DNA of 64,000 bases from Schistosoma mansoni (lineage: Eukaryota; Platyhelminthes; Trematoda; Strigeidida; Schistosomatidae), in the NCBI RefSeq assembly GCF_000237925.1, contig NW_017386039.1, forward strand, positions 248,001-312,000. The letters run 5' to 3'. Of this stretch, positions 12,252 to 21,879 are shown one piece after another; the first letter of the stretch is position 1; each line of letters begins with the position of its first letter. Under the pieces are notes generated by a model. It did no database searches, was not told where the DNA came from, and was given only the letters and a program-made list of their open reading frames with translations. The translations under genes were made by a program, and so were the position numbers.

Positions 12252-12665
12252 TCTAAGTTGTGGTTCTTTTTTGGCTTCCCGTCTTTTCACACGGTACGCC
12301 AGCGTTAAGTCTTTACGGACAAAAACTCCTGAACCCTTTACTTTATATCCATTTTGTAAAATTAGGTCGCGTTCATCAGGAGATTTGAATACTACTTTAA
12401 TCAGTCTGGATTGGTTAGGCTTCGAATTCGCTAGGCTATCTAATCTATACACCTTTAGCAAGGCGACTCCAGAGATATTTGATTAAGTGGCTGTTTTATA
12501 AGTACGATGTTATGCTCAAAACAAGTTTTCGGTTCAGAGCTTTCAATCTCCTCGATTCTATGAAAAATAACTGATCTGTCACAGTGATCAGTCTTCAATT
12601 TCTCGACTACTTTTATAGGGCAGGATTTCCTTTTATATCGTTATGTCGTTTTTTGCTTACAACCT
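12252..12665 (-). mobile_element. CR1-group ORF1 fragment
   Basis: On the minus strand the frame reads ESSEPKTCFEHNIVLIKQ, then VYRLDSLANSKPNQSRLIKV, VFKSPDERDLILQNGYKVKG and SGVFVRKDLTLAYRVKRREA. This is the RNA-binding (RRM-like) middle of ORF1 proteins from PHD-type CR1 elements in trematodes. Both ends are truncated: at 12252 it abuts the CR1 RT fragment, at 12665 a TAA microsatellite. It is a relative of the PHD-bearing element that starts at 13030, in the opposite orientation. Confidence 0.6.
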
Positions 12666-12666
12666 G

Positions 12667-12700
12667 TAATAATAATAATAACAATAATAATAATAACTTA
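12667..12700. repeat. (TAA)n microsatellite
   Basis: Imperfect run of TAA/AAT units at the border between the ORF1 fragment and repeat R1. Such runs often mark LINE or SINE ends. Confidence 0.85.
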
Positions 12701-12705
12701 TTATC

Positions 12706-13029
12706 AAATAACAGTTTGTTACATGAAGCATGCCAGTTTAAAGGCAAGATCAATTTGTTAAAGAAGTTACAATTTTCACTGTTGAAAATTACTCAGCTGG
12801 GTTTATATTTTATAAGATATGAATGTAAATGGATTTCGTAAGAAATGTGTCAATATCACACTTGGCGCACTTTATGAAGGTAGCGTTGCAACATACAGCT
12901 GATGGTCGAGAATGGATACTTGCGAAGTTGGGGGCTTTTAGAAGCTTCGACCTTATATCCCTCCGGAATATCTGAGGCTTTAACAATAGTGCAGGATGAA
13001 GTCACCCGTTCCATATCTGTTTTCGGTGG
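12706..13029 (+). repeat. Repeat R1, copy 1 (inverted partner at 15082-15420)
   Basis: About 320 bases that recur in reverse complement at 15082-15420, with shared blocks such as GTTACATGAAGCATGCCAG and CTCAGCTGGGTTTATATT. Similarity ends exactly at TTTTCGGTGG, where this copy runs into the presumed 5' end of the PHD-type CR1 element. R1 therefore seems to be older sequence that the CR1 element entered. The minus-strand frame of copy 2 is open for 76 codons, but no domain is recognised. Confidence 0.7.
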
Positions 13030-13600
13030 CGCGCGCTTTTTAAAAGGACAGTGGTATTTTTCCTCGTTGAGTAAATTCTATTGTTTTGATTGTTATTAAC
13101 GTATCAAGACTGTTGTTTGCACTATGATTGAATTTCCTTCAGTTAAATTATTCGATTAGAGTATCATTTCTGTTTCTAAAGTAGTTTATCGTCGGTACTT
13201 CAGAATACCTTATCTTTTCTATTTTATCTGTTGTTAATTTGGTCCTAACAATTTACAGTTTTCCACTTCTTTTTGGTCATGGATCATTTTAGTCTCTGAG
13301 TATTACTGTGTCAAGCTCTTTTTTGAAAAAGATCTCTGATGACTGGAAAGTGTAAAAAAAGCGATTGCCAACGTCCAGGCTTTCGGAATACCGTTGACAG
13401 CGGCATGCGGTGCGATGAATGCAAAGGCTGGTACCACGAAGTTTGCACGAAATTAACGCCTGTGGCTTTCAAACGGTTCAGTAAAAATGGTTGCGTATGG
13501 CTTTGTCAACGGGGCTGTTCGGATGTGAACAGCTTGCTAACCGAGGCCATCTCAATGATAAATTCTGCAAAAAGGTAACTTGACAAGCGCGGCCGGGACA
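13030..13600 (+). mobile_element. PHD-type CR1 LINE, 5' end and ORF1 start, cut by N-gap
   Basis: Starts at CGCGCGCTTTTTAAAAGG, where homology to repeat R1 stops. About 300 bases of 5' UTR precede an ATG at 13339. The first about 60 codons form a PHD-like zinc finger: CKKSDC, CDECKGWYHEVC and a final WLCQRGC, with the Cys/His spacing of PHD fingers. The frame continues with a Leu/Ile-rich helix start to TAA at 13576-13578. PHD fingers at the start of ORF1 are known in CR1-group LINEs, and the ORF1 fragment at 12252-12665 belongs to the same type. A host chromatin reader is unlikely because of this context. The rest is hidden by the gap. Confidence 0.6.
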
Positions 13601-14065
13601 NNNNNNNNNNNNNNNNNNNNNNNNNNNNNNNNNNNNNNNNNNNNNNNNNNNNNNNNNNNNNNNNNNNNNNNNNNNNNNNNNNNNNNNNNNNNNNNNNNNN
13701 NNNNNNNNNNNNNNNNNNNNNNNNNNNNNNNNNNNNNNNNNNNNNNNNNNNNNNNNNNNNNNNNNNNNNNNNNNNNNNNNNNNNNNNNNNNNNNNNNNNN
13801 NNNNNNNNNNNNNNNNNNNNNNNNNNNNNNNNNNNNNNNNNNNNNNNNNNNNNNNNNNNNNNNNNNNNNNNNNNNNNNNNNNNNNNNNNNNNNNNNNNNN
13901 NNNNNNNNNNNNNNNNNNNNNNNNNNNNNNNNNNNNNNNNNNNNNNNNNNNNNNNNNNNNNNNNNNNNNNNNNNNNNNNNNNNNNNNNNNNNNNNNNNNN
14001 NNNNNNNNNNNNNNNNNNNNNNNNNNNNNNNNNNNNNNNNNNNNNNNNNNNNNNNNNNNNNNNNN
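13601..14065. other. Assembly gap (N)
   Basis: 465 undetermined bases. Open frames that cross it are artefacts. Confidence 1.
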
Positions 14066-14094
14066 AAATAACAAAATGTCCACTTGGTGTTGCT

Positions 14095-14196
14095 TACTTG
14101 TATGCAGAGATGCTGGTATATCCAGCTGACGAGTCCTAAATAGGACGAAATGCTCGTCCTAGATTCCACTGCTAGCCATTATCCATCTTTGCTTAT
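14095..14196 (+). mobile_element. Sm-alpha-like SINE 3' part with decayed hammerhead
   Basis: The body ATGCAGAGATGCTGG, the ribozyme region and the 3' end ATCCATCTTTGCTTATAA match the two SINE copies at 17548-17818. The tRNA-like head is absent; it may be lost in the N-gap or truncated. Confidence 0.75.
14119..14166 (+). ncRNA. Hammerhead ribozyme, weakened
   Basis: The core CTGACGA, the stem II hairpin GTCCTAAATAGGAC and the GAAA core strand are all present, followed by TGCTCGTC with the predicted cleavage after C14158. Stem III (TGC against TCG) has a mismatch and stem I has one mismatch (TCCAG against CTAGA), so activity is probably low or absent. Family: schistosome Sm-alpha hammerhead. 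Confidence 0.7.
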
Positions 14197-14199
14197 AAA

Positions 14200-15081
14200 T
14201 AACAATATGGTTTTTATTAAATTCATTGATTAATTTACACTTTACTATGAACATCAACTCATATTGGAATATAGGTAATATGTAATAGACAAGTCTCAAG
14301 TACAATGTAGTTGTCTTCATAGCAGTACGATATATTAAATGGATATCTAACCCATAATACAAATGCTTTTACCATCTGATTTGCTTATAACATGGAACTT
14401 GTAGAGACAGTGTATTCCAACTATGGTGCTTGATTAAAGCAATATTCATACTGACCACAAACGTAAGAGAGCCTAACATCATAAAAGGAGGGAGGGTGGC
14501 GTTACTAACCAGCCAACACGATGATGGGGAGATAACTTCAATCCACCCATGTCTATAGGGCAGAACATGTTAAATTACGGCTCCTTATGTGTAGTGGGAT
14601 GTCACGAACCAACGGTATTGATGCGAACTTATTCATGAAAAATACCTCTTTAAATCATGTTAAAAAAAGCTGAATTGGTTCCACTTCCTACCGAGTAATC
14701 CTAATACAAGCAAACTGGACAATTGGCTAAAAACGAAGCCCACTCTATACCCTATAAAATCTGAAAACAAAAAAGAAGAGAGTTTCAACAGCTTCTAAAG
14801 TAAAGAGAGACAGTCATTTGTATCGGAATACTGTTTTCAGCACTTTATTTTATAATTACACAATTCCATACTTCCTTCTGAACTACCTTCATTTATACAG
14901 TTCCTTATCCACTCATACCTTGCCCACACTTATTTTTCTTTAACACATTAGTATGTTCTTACCTAATAAATACTTCAGTAACAGACAAATAGACTAAATG
15001 GTTATACCTTAACTATTCCTCCATGAATATTGTGTGCTCTGCTTTTCGTCCTTCCTTTATCTTACACCTTTTTCAGCCTCC
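14200..15081. other. No gene recognised
   Basis: AT-rich sequence between a SINE and repeat R1. The only open stretches are short and have no domain similarity. Confidence 0.5.
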
Positions 15082-15420
15082 TGCAGATACTCCACCGAAA
15101 ACAGATATGGAACGGGTGACTTCGTCCTACACCATTATTAAAGCTTCCGATATTCTGGAGGGATATAAGTTCGAAACTTCTAAAAGCCGCCAACTTCGCA
15201 AGTATCCATTCTCGACCATCAGCTGTATGTTGCAACGCTACCTTCATAAAGTGCGCCAAGTGTGATATTGACACATTTCTTACGAAATCCATTTACATTC
15301 ATATCTTATAAAATATAAACCCAGCTGAGTAATTTTCAACAGTGAAAATTGTAACTTCTTTAACAAATTGATCTTGCCTTTAAACTGGCATGCTTCATGT
15401 AACAAACTGTTTTTTGACAA
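15082..15420 (-). repeat. Repeat R1, copy 2
   Basis: Reverse-complement partner of 12706-13029. Similarity starts at the complement of TTTTCGGTGG near 15095 and ends near 15415 at AACAAACTGTT. It is followed directly by repeat R2. The two R1 copies flank the PHD-CR1 element, the N-gap and the first SINE as an inverted pair about 2.1 kb apart. Confidence 0.7.
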
Positions 15421-15430
15421 TAAATCAATA

Positions 15431-15690
15431 TTATTAGGTGAGGGTTATAAGGCAGTGTGATTAATTAGAATTATGGTTGACGGTTAATGTTAGGAATTAG
15501 ATTTTGGTTTTTCATCACGAACTGTTATCAGCTAAAATGCCAAAACGCTAACTAGCCAAATAGGTTAATAAAATTCGCCACACAATCCAAGACCTCTTAT
15601 CGTAAGCCTGATTGCTTCGTCCATGAATTATAGTCCCGCCACATACTACGTTCGGTAATATGACGCAAAATCTCGTCAGAACATGGAATA
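15431..15690 (+). repeat. Dispersed repeat R2, copy 1
   Basis: Similar to 20085-20345 in the same orientation and order: a GGTTA/GGATTA-rich start, TTAGGAATTAGATTTTGG, a CAAAACGCTAACTAGCC block, then GCTTCGTCCATGAATTATAG. Clearly diverged. No coding potential seen. The class is unknown; it could be a SINE or the end of a DNA element. Confidence 0.6.
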
Positions 15691-16514
15691 TGAGTGCTTG
15701 TGTACATAGATTACGTTTCTCCACATTACGTTGACTTACGAGTCATATATCTACATGATTTCGACTAAAACTTGACGGCAATGACAGAATATGACTACCC
15801 TACGTGGATGTAGTGACGAGATGTTGTCTGACGTTATAAACATAGTGCGAAATAATCTGATGCAAATATGAATCGCCTGGGTTACTCTCGCTTCCAAGCA
15901 ATGAGAATTGGAAGTAGACAGTAGTCCGAATTCGGATTATATTTGAGGAAATGTTGATTTAATTTTCGGTTTAGCGCAGCGTTGTAGACTGGATTCGTGT
16001 AAGTTCAAAATCAATTCAGGCCAGATACATAGCATCGCCCGGAAGAACAACCCAAATGAAATCTGAGATCGCAAGAGATTTATAGTTCAAACTCATAGTG
16101 AATTTCTGGCATTTGTATTCTTTAATCATGGGATTCAGCAACTAAAAACTAGGCAGGCAGTGGTCAAGTAAGTAAAACATTCTAGTATATAGTTTCTGAC
16201 AGAAGACAATTGATAATAATTGAGCAGAAAGATGAACTTATAATCGACAGTTAATCTTGCTTTCTTATACAAGTGAATCAGTTACAAACAGTTGCGCGTC
16301 TGTGTTTCCTTGTGGCTATACTTACGAGTGGTTGACACTTTGATAACCATATCACACTGGAGCATTTACATGCTGCTAATGTCTATTCAAGAACCATGAG
16401 AGCCGATTATAACCGTAGGTGATTGGTTGGTTTTATCAGTTGAACCAATTAGTTAAGCTTATATACTAATCACCATTGATATAAAGCAGCAAAAGTCTAC
16501 AACAATTGACGAAA
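15691..16514. other. No gene recognised
   Basis: AT-rich, no supported ORF or repeat match seen. Confidence 0.5.
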
Positions 16515-16559
16515 TTAGGCGACAATAGAAATGGAAAAGAACAAGTATATAATGCAATG

Positions 16560-16730
16560 ATAGAAATAATAACTGAAGGTTGCTTTATTCGAAGTCTTCT
16601 TCACGCCGTGCTCATGAAAGTCAACTTCTGAGTGCCAGAACCAACCTTTGATGTTGTCGAGCCAGAATTGCATAAATGAAATAATGGGCGCAAAAAAGAC
16701 TTGATATTTAATTGTATAATCCAAACTAAG
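16560..16730 (-). mobile_element. Fossil Ty3/Gypsy gag fragment
   Basis: A minus-strand frame contains QFWLDNIKGWFWHSEVDFHE, resembling the gag start of the Gypsy element at 41219-46540 (FWPDNIESWFSYAEADF). An old, isolated and broken piece; no LTR is seen next to it. Confidence 0.5.
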
Positions 16731-16754
16731 TTTGGCTGAAGAATAACTTTCCAA

Positions 16755-17545
16755 TTACGTAGAGACGCGTGGACCCCAATGGAAATCAGAACAAGGTGAT
16801 TGAGGAAACAACGGTTCTAAACAAATATTATCACTCAGTTATTCAACCAATAATTGTTTCCACAATAATCGATCGAACGCACCAAAAAATAAGTGTTATT
16901 CTATCCTTTCTGGATAGATCAAGTAAAAATCCCTTCAAAAGATAATAGTTTGTTGCTTTATAACACAAAGTGTTTCCGATTCTGGGAAAGTGCTTCGATT
17001 CACAACCAAAATACACGATCATAGTCAAATCAAGTGATACAATCAAAAGGGGAACAATCAGTAAGGCTGCCTCCAGGATTAAATATTAACTAAAACAACA
17101 CATATACAGTTCAGGAAGAAACAGAAACTCAGTGAGAGCAAAGGAGAAAATGAGAAAACTATAATGAAATAAAATATTGCCATCTCAAATGTCGTCAAAA
17201 AGACTGACAAAATGTATAACTAAAGAAACCAACAAGAACAAGTAGCAAATGCGTGCACGGAGGGATTTTCACACACGAAACCTTAGAAATGGATCTTACA
17301 CAAATAACTTGCGAGTTTGTTCAGTCATAATGAATATAAAGTATGCGAGTGAACGAGAAAAAATATCCGAACATATGAAAAGAATATATCACAATATAGA
17401 AGAATAAAAAATGACATATAATTCATTTAGTATTGTTTGTTTGAACCTTCCCATCGATTTGTTAGGACTGCAACGGGTTAGTCTCTAATTGGCATATGTG
17501 CATACTGTGCGTATTGCCTCGATATAGCCTTAATTCACAAGCAAT
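16755..17545. other. No gene recognised
   Basis: AT-rich. One minus-strand open stretch of 67 codons (16843-17046) has no recognisable domain. Confidence 0.5.
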
Positions 17546-17574
17546 GTGAGCAAAGATGGATAGTGACTAGCAGT

Positions 17575-17628
17575 GGAATCCAGGACGCGCGTTTCGTCCT
17601 ATTTGGGACTCGTCAGCTGGATGTACCT
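17575..17628 (-). ncRNA. Hammerhead ribozyme, core intact
   Basis: All hammerhead elements are present: stem I strand ATCCAG, core CTGACGA, stem II hairpin GTCCCAAATAGGAC (4 bp), core GAAA, stem III CGC/GCG, cleavage triplet GTC with predicted cut between 17584 and 17583, then the second stem I strand CTGGAT. Stem I pairs over 6 bp without mismatch. Self-cleavage is known for this schistosome family; activity of this copy is inferred. Confidence 0.85.
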
Positions 17629-17650
17629 GCATCTCAGAGTTTATGTTCAC

Positions 17651-17709
17651 TCTGGGACTCGAACACAGTACCTTTCGCTTCGAAAGCCATCGCGTTATCC
17701 ACTCGGCCA
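17651..17709 (-). promoter_or_regulatory. tRNA-derived RNA polymerase III promoter (A and B boxes)
   Basis: A-box TGGCCGAGTGG at 17709-17699 fits TRGYNNAGYNGG-type boxes. The B-box region GTTCGAGTCCC lies near 17662-17651. The spacing of about 40 bases is tRNA-like. No true tRNA is called because no acceptor stem can be formed. Confidence 0.7.
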
Positions 17710-17714
17710 CTGAG

Positions 17715-17818
17715 TGGACATCAACTCTGAGATGCAGGTACATCCAGCTGAAGAGTCCCAAGTAGGACGAAACGCGCGTCCTGGATTCCAGTGTTAGTCA
17801 CTATCCATCTTTGCTTAC
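17715..17818 (+). mobile_element. Sm-alpha-like SINE lacking its head (right arm of palindrome)
   Basis: Plus-strand copy starting at ACATCAACTCTGAGATGCAG, directly after the head of the left copy and without its own tRNA region. It carries a hammerhead and the 3' end CTATCCATCTTTGCTTAC. Together with the left arm it makes an inverted repeat of about 90 bases per arm with a spacer of about 85. Confidence 0.8.
17741..17787 (+). ncRNA. Hammerhead ribozyme, core intact variant
   Basis: Core CTGAAGA (A at the variable position), stem II GTCCCAAGTAGGAC, GAAA, CGC/GCG stem III and GTC with predicted cut between 17780 and 17781. The stem I strands ATCCAG and CTGGAT pair. All required core bases are kept, so it could still cleave. 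It differs from the left-arm ribozyme at the variable core position and in the stem II loop. Confidence 0.8.
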
Positions 17819-20084
17819 GATGACGTATGATGTTCCAATAAGCAACAAGCTTACAGTTTTCGAATCGGCGTACCAGATCACATCGGGCTCACCGCTAAAG
17901 ATACCACAGGTATCCCGAGTTTAACAACGATATTAGCAGCAACACTTCTATGATAGAGGTACGCCAGCCCAGCCACATCAGAAGTCAGAAATAAAGAGTT
18001 GTGAAGACATATTTGGGAGACTATCGATATCGCGAGGGGCGTTTGGTCTAAGTTGTCTGTTGACAGTTTACAGAACTATTTGTTTTGGGGATTTACTTAC
18101 CATAACATGTGTAGTGACCTACTTTTCTGACGAGAACGCGACTGGTAGAATGGAAACGATTATTATACTAACTACTTGTACCAGTGATTGTTTTAGTGTG
18201 CTTGTTTGTTTAAGTGTACCAAAGACACATTTTCTTCCGTTGCCTGTGACACTGCACGAACTCGAGTACGTTCGGTAGTTCTGCATGTAAGCTTTGTAAC
18301 GTATCGGTATACTTTCGATACTATCAGATCGTCAACAAATATATCTTATTGCTACCGTCAACTGCTTTCTGATTTCGGCTTAAGGAGGGTTCTATTTCGA
18401 TATCTGGCACGTAATCTTCCTGTAGTGTTGATCATAGTCAACCGCAACTGGACGCCAACTACACATAATCGATATAACTCCGGACGTTCAGATAGTTAGG
18501 AGGGGACACTAACACATAAAAACATTTTGTAATATCAGGTTTCCAATCTTTTCATAAGAAATTTAGGTACATGGTATATACTTTATCCAATAATCTAGGC
18601 CAAATCAATTATACCTTGATTAAGAACTATCAAATGTAATTATTTATGGAATATTACTCGTCAATTAATAGTTGTATAAGATCAGTTGGCCGATAGATAT
18701 TAACTTCAAGTTCACCGTATGTACAACTTAGAGCTTTATCAATCAAGTATAACACAAATCATCGTCGTACAAGTCCACTGTAGCGTAATCAATATTGAGA
18801 TATAGTTTATTGACCCCTACAAAGGTAATGGCCAAAAATACCAACTATGATCGTTTAAAATGCTTCTTTTACTCACTGAAGCAAATGAGCCATCGCCTAT
18901 GATGCACAATTTTCACATATCAACATACATGTGGGTGTGATATGACTACATAGAACTACATGGAACCTGACATTGTACCATAAAAACATTAAGCTACAGC
19001 CAAGAAACCAAGTGGTTCATTATAGCTCTTCACGAAGATATGGGGTATATGTTAGATATCTTCTGTTTGCAATCATGGCAACATAAGCATCCTAGAGACA
19101 TTTTGTTTATACCACTCGATGAATGTATTAGATGTTTGAAACCTGTTCAGTTTTTTCGAGGTCAAGTATACTTCTGAGCTTCTTAAGAACCAACTGTCTC
19201 CAAGGTATGGGTGTAGAAGATGAAATGAAGCGAATTTTCTGCCCCTGTTCATCTATATGTTTTGAATATCCTCAGTCAAGTATGATACGTTCATTAAAAA
19301 AGAGAAGAAATCTGATAAAAAATACAGGACTTTGCGAGAGTAAGTTTGTTACAATAACCGTATGAAATAGAGATAATGGCTGGAACGATACTGCAAGAAA
19401 AAGAGACGACCTTTCCTGAAAAAGATTATGGTGATAATAAGAAAGAATCCAAAGAAACATGTGTTGTTAAAACACTTCGAGATGCGAAAACTAGTATTTC
19501 ACCGTTGTCTCTTCAAAAGTAGGTTTTGTTTACTAAAATATGAAGCTTTTTACCATAGGGAGTGCTTCCCAAGAAAAACTCACGTAAGTGTTGTTTGGGT
19601 CTGTCGATCATAAAGATTGATAATTATCCCAAACATCCAACCTTTTTAAAAAGACGTTAAGATCCTGACCAAATTTCATCATAAATTTTGTGGAGATCCC
19701 TGCCAAAACCCTTAAAATTTCTATTGGTTTTAATTTTCCCAGTGCAAAGAAAAAATCTGGGGAAATTCTAAATATTGAGGAACGAGTCACACTCGATTTA
19801 TTATGTATATATATTTGTGTATGTATTTATCATCAACTTCCTACCTAATGCTCATTTTATTTGAAACTATCAGGTCCAACCTTGGCATTGATGCCTACAA
19901 ATAACATATGCACTTCCAGGAAATTTCAGAAACGTTTTTTAAAAGACCTCAAATGTTCCAAAGACTTAGTGTCAATCCTTTAAATTTACGCGGGTAATAG
20001 ACGCTTGTTTTGACAAACATGAAATAAGATCTTTTTAAAAACTATGTCGTTTCATGAGACTTATCTATCTACTGAAGTCAAAGA
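17819..20084. other. No gene recognised
   Basis: About 2.3 kb without a supported gene. 17830-18510 is less AT-rich and could be an old repeat or LTR-like piece. 18510-20084 is AT-rich with short open stretches only. Confidence 0.45.
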
Positions 20085-20345
20085 GGGTTATAGATTAGTT
20101 TGCGGAATTAGGATTAGGATATAGGATTGGACGTTGGAGTTAGGAATTAGATTTCTGGTGTTCACCACTAACTCGCATGTGCTATAATCCCAAAATGCTA
20201 TTTAGCCATCGGATGAGTGGATTTCTGGGAAGAATCTGGTATTCGCTCTCTCTGATTTCATTGGTTCGTCCGTAATTTACAGTCTCGTCGAAAGCTAATC
20301 CTGTACTAGTTGCTGCAAAAAACATAACTCTTGCTCGTGTGAGAA
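20085..20345 (+). repeat. Dispersed repeat R2, copy 2
   Basis: Same order of blocks as 15431-15690: a GGATTAGGATATAGGATTGG start, TTAGGAATTAGATTTCTGG, AAAATGCTATTTAGCC and GGTTCGTCCGTAATTTACAG. Diverged copy in the same orientation. Confidence 0.6.
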
Positions 20346-20795
20346 TTCTCTGCCTAATACTGCTAGTATACTTGACTTGATAAACCGTTTGACAATGAAC
20401 AAATACATAGTCTTAATGTATTGGTTGCTTCGAGCTTCCCATCAATGTTTGGGATTCCAATCGATCAATCTCTTTTGTTATATGAACATTCTGTGCGGAT
20501 CGCGCCAATATTGCTACAAAAACATAAACGCATATGTCAAAAAATCTGCAAACACACCTGTTATCATTAAGACTGTCACTACCTCTACTATTCTGGGATT
20601 CGATCTGACAGCATCTCCCTGTGCTAATGGAGTGCTTCAACTTGAACTGATGTAAGTACGCATCACATTCCATGTTGTGACTGGCTGAGACCAAAAAAGA
20701 CTGATCAATCGAAGTCCTAAACATCAATGGGAAGATTCAAACAGCCAATATATACAAATTAAAATCTATCTCATTTCACAAGCCAGTAGCTATCT

Positions 20796-20960
20796 AGGCT
20801 CAGTTGCTAAGTGGGTAACGCGACGGCGTTGGGAGCAAATAGTACTGGGTTTAAGTTACAAAGTGAACATCAACCCTGGGATTCCGATAAATCCGCCTGA
20901 CGAGTCTAAAAATGTATGGAAGGCGCGTTCTAAATTTCACTGCTAGCTACCAACTATATC
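20796..20960 (+). mobile_element. Sm-alpha-like SINE, old full-length copy
   Basis: Has the tRNA-like head (A-box TTGCTAAGTGG at 20804-20814 and a decayed B-box GGTTTAAGTTAC at 20848-20859), then AGTGAACATCAACCCTGGGA and the ribozyme region, ending near TGCGCAATAAT. More diverged than the 17548-17818 pair. Confidence 0.7.
20890..20940 (+). ncRNA. Hammerhead ribozyme remnant
   Basis: Core CTGACGA is kept, but stem II (GTCT against GTAT) no longer pairs well, the GAAA strand reads GGAA, and the cleavage region is GCGTTC. Judged inactive. Confidence 0.6.
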
Positions 20961-21082
20961 TGCGCAATAATAGGTAAATTATTCGGAATAGGTCATTTGT
21001 GAACGTAGTGGAAAATACATGATTCGAAATCATTTGCATTATTAAAGTAGTCCTATTTTGTAAACTTTCCAACGTCTTAGAT

Positions 21083-21282
21083 NNNNNNNNNNNNNNNNNN
21101 NNNNNNNNNNNNNNNNNNNNNNNNNNNNNNNNNNNNNNNNNNNNNNNNNNNNNNNNNNNNNNNNNNNNNNNNNNNNNNNNNNNNNNNNNNNNNNNNNNNN
21201 NNNNNNNNNNNNNNNNNNNNNNNNNNNNNNNNNNNNNNNNNNNNNNNNNNNNNNNNNNNNNNNNNNNNNNNNNNNNNNNNNN
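21083..21282. other. Assembly gap (N)
   Basis: 200 undetermined bases, probably a default-length gap. It cuts the RTE fragment that follows. Confidence 1.
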
Positions 21283-21430
21283 GGATCTGGAGTATCTTGT
21301 GTGGGCAGTTGTTTTTAGATACTTGTACCTTTATGATGATAATTGTGATAGTCCTCCAAGTTTCACCTCCGTAAGTTTCTACTATCCACGCTGACGAACA
21401 CTTCTCTTGAGATGTAGAGGTTTTCATAAT
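21283..21430 (-). mobile_element. RTE LINE (family A), RT C-terminal fragment
   Basis: The minus-strand frame reads YGGETWRTITIIIIKVQVSK and NNCPHKILQI, matching the RTE block YGAETWRTT...KVQVFINNCLRKIL. Its continuation is hidden by the N-gap. Confidence 0.65.
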
Positions 21431-21499
21431 CCTACTACTAACTGATTTTTGGGCTGATTTATCGGTGGTATTTGTGCATTTTTAGATTCCATAAACATC

Positions 21500-21780
21500 A
21501 AGCATTAGTATGTGAAGTGAGGTTACACGTAATATAAAACAAACGATTTTTGTCACTTAATACGTATACGCGGATGATTTTGTCACATGTCCAAAGCTCA
21601 CTGCGATGCAAACGTTGGGACCTGTATAACTGAATGGATGGATAAAAGAACATTTTCAATAGGTAGACCTGACATTTGAAAGGTTTCACGAATACGGCCT
21701 TACTACTAACATAGAAAGATGTCAAGTCAGTACCAACTCAGTGAGTTTTATTGGAATTACCGTCGAAGGTTGGTGCCAAA
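21500..21780 (+). mobile_element. Fossil Ty3/Gypsy reverse-transcriptase fragment
   Basis: The plus-strand frame shows YADDFVTCPK, then FHEYGLTTNIERCQV and VSFIGITVEG, equivalent to the [14 protein letters not shown] and DFLGHTID blocks of the Gypsy element at 41219-46540. Broken and old. It lies between two minus-strand RTE pieces. Confidence 0.6.
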
Positions 21781-21879
21781 CTTGGTGGTGACCATTTTGG
21801 GGCACCCGAAACCAAGCATTATTCATGTCTTTGTCTATGTTGCGGGATTAAAACAAATACTGAGTTGGCTTAAAATCAA

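Larger units (their letters stand above)
17548..17714 (-). mobile_element. Sm-alpha-like SINE with tRNA head and hammerhead (left arm of palindrome)
   Basis: Complete-looking SINE on the minus strand. Its tRNA-like head has an A-box TGGCCGAGTGG (17709-17699) and a B-box-like TGTTCGAGTCCC. The body GAGATGCAGGTACATCC follows, then a hammerhead ribozyme and the 3' end CTATCCATCTTTGCTCAC (in variant form). RNA polymerase III could transcribe it from the internal boxes. The head sits in the loop of a long inverted repeat whose other arm is the SINE copy at 17715-17818. Confidence 0.85.

Noticed and set aside
12584-12841. A polyasparagine protein
   Set aside because: The Asn run is only the TAA/AAT microsatellite translated in one frame.
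17651-17714. A tRNA gene on the minus strand
   Set aside because: The A- and B-box are good, but no acceptor stem or complete cloverleaf forms, and the sequence runs straight into the SINE body.
17830-18510. A solo LTR of another retrotransposon
   Set aside because: Composition and an AGGAGGGG run look LTR-like, but no second copy, target duplication or coding region was found to support it.
20377-20727. Overlapping open stretches of 92 and 104 codons on opposite strands
   Set aside because: No domain, no splice sites and both strands equally open; not distinguishable from chance.
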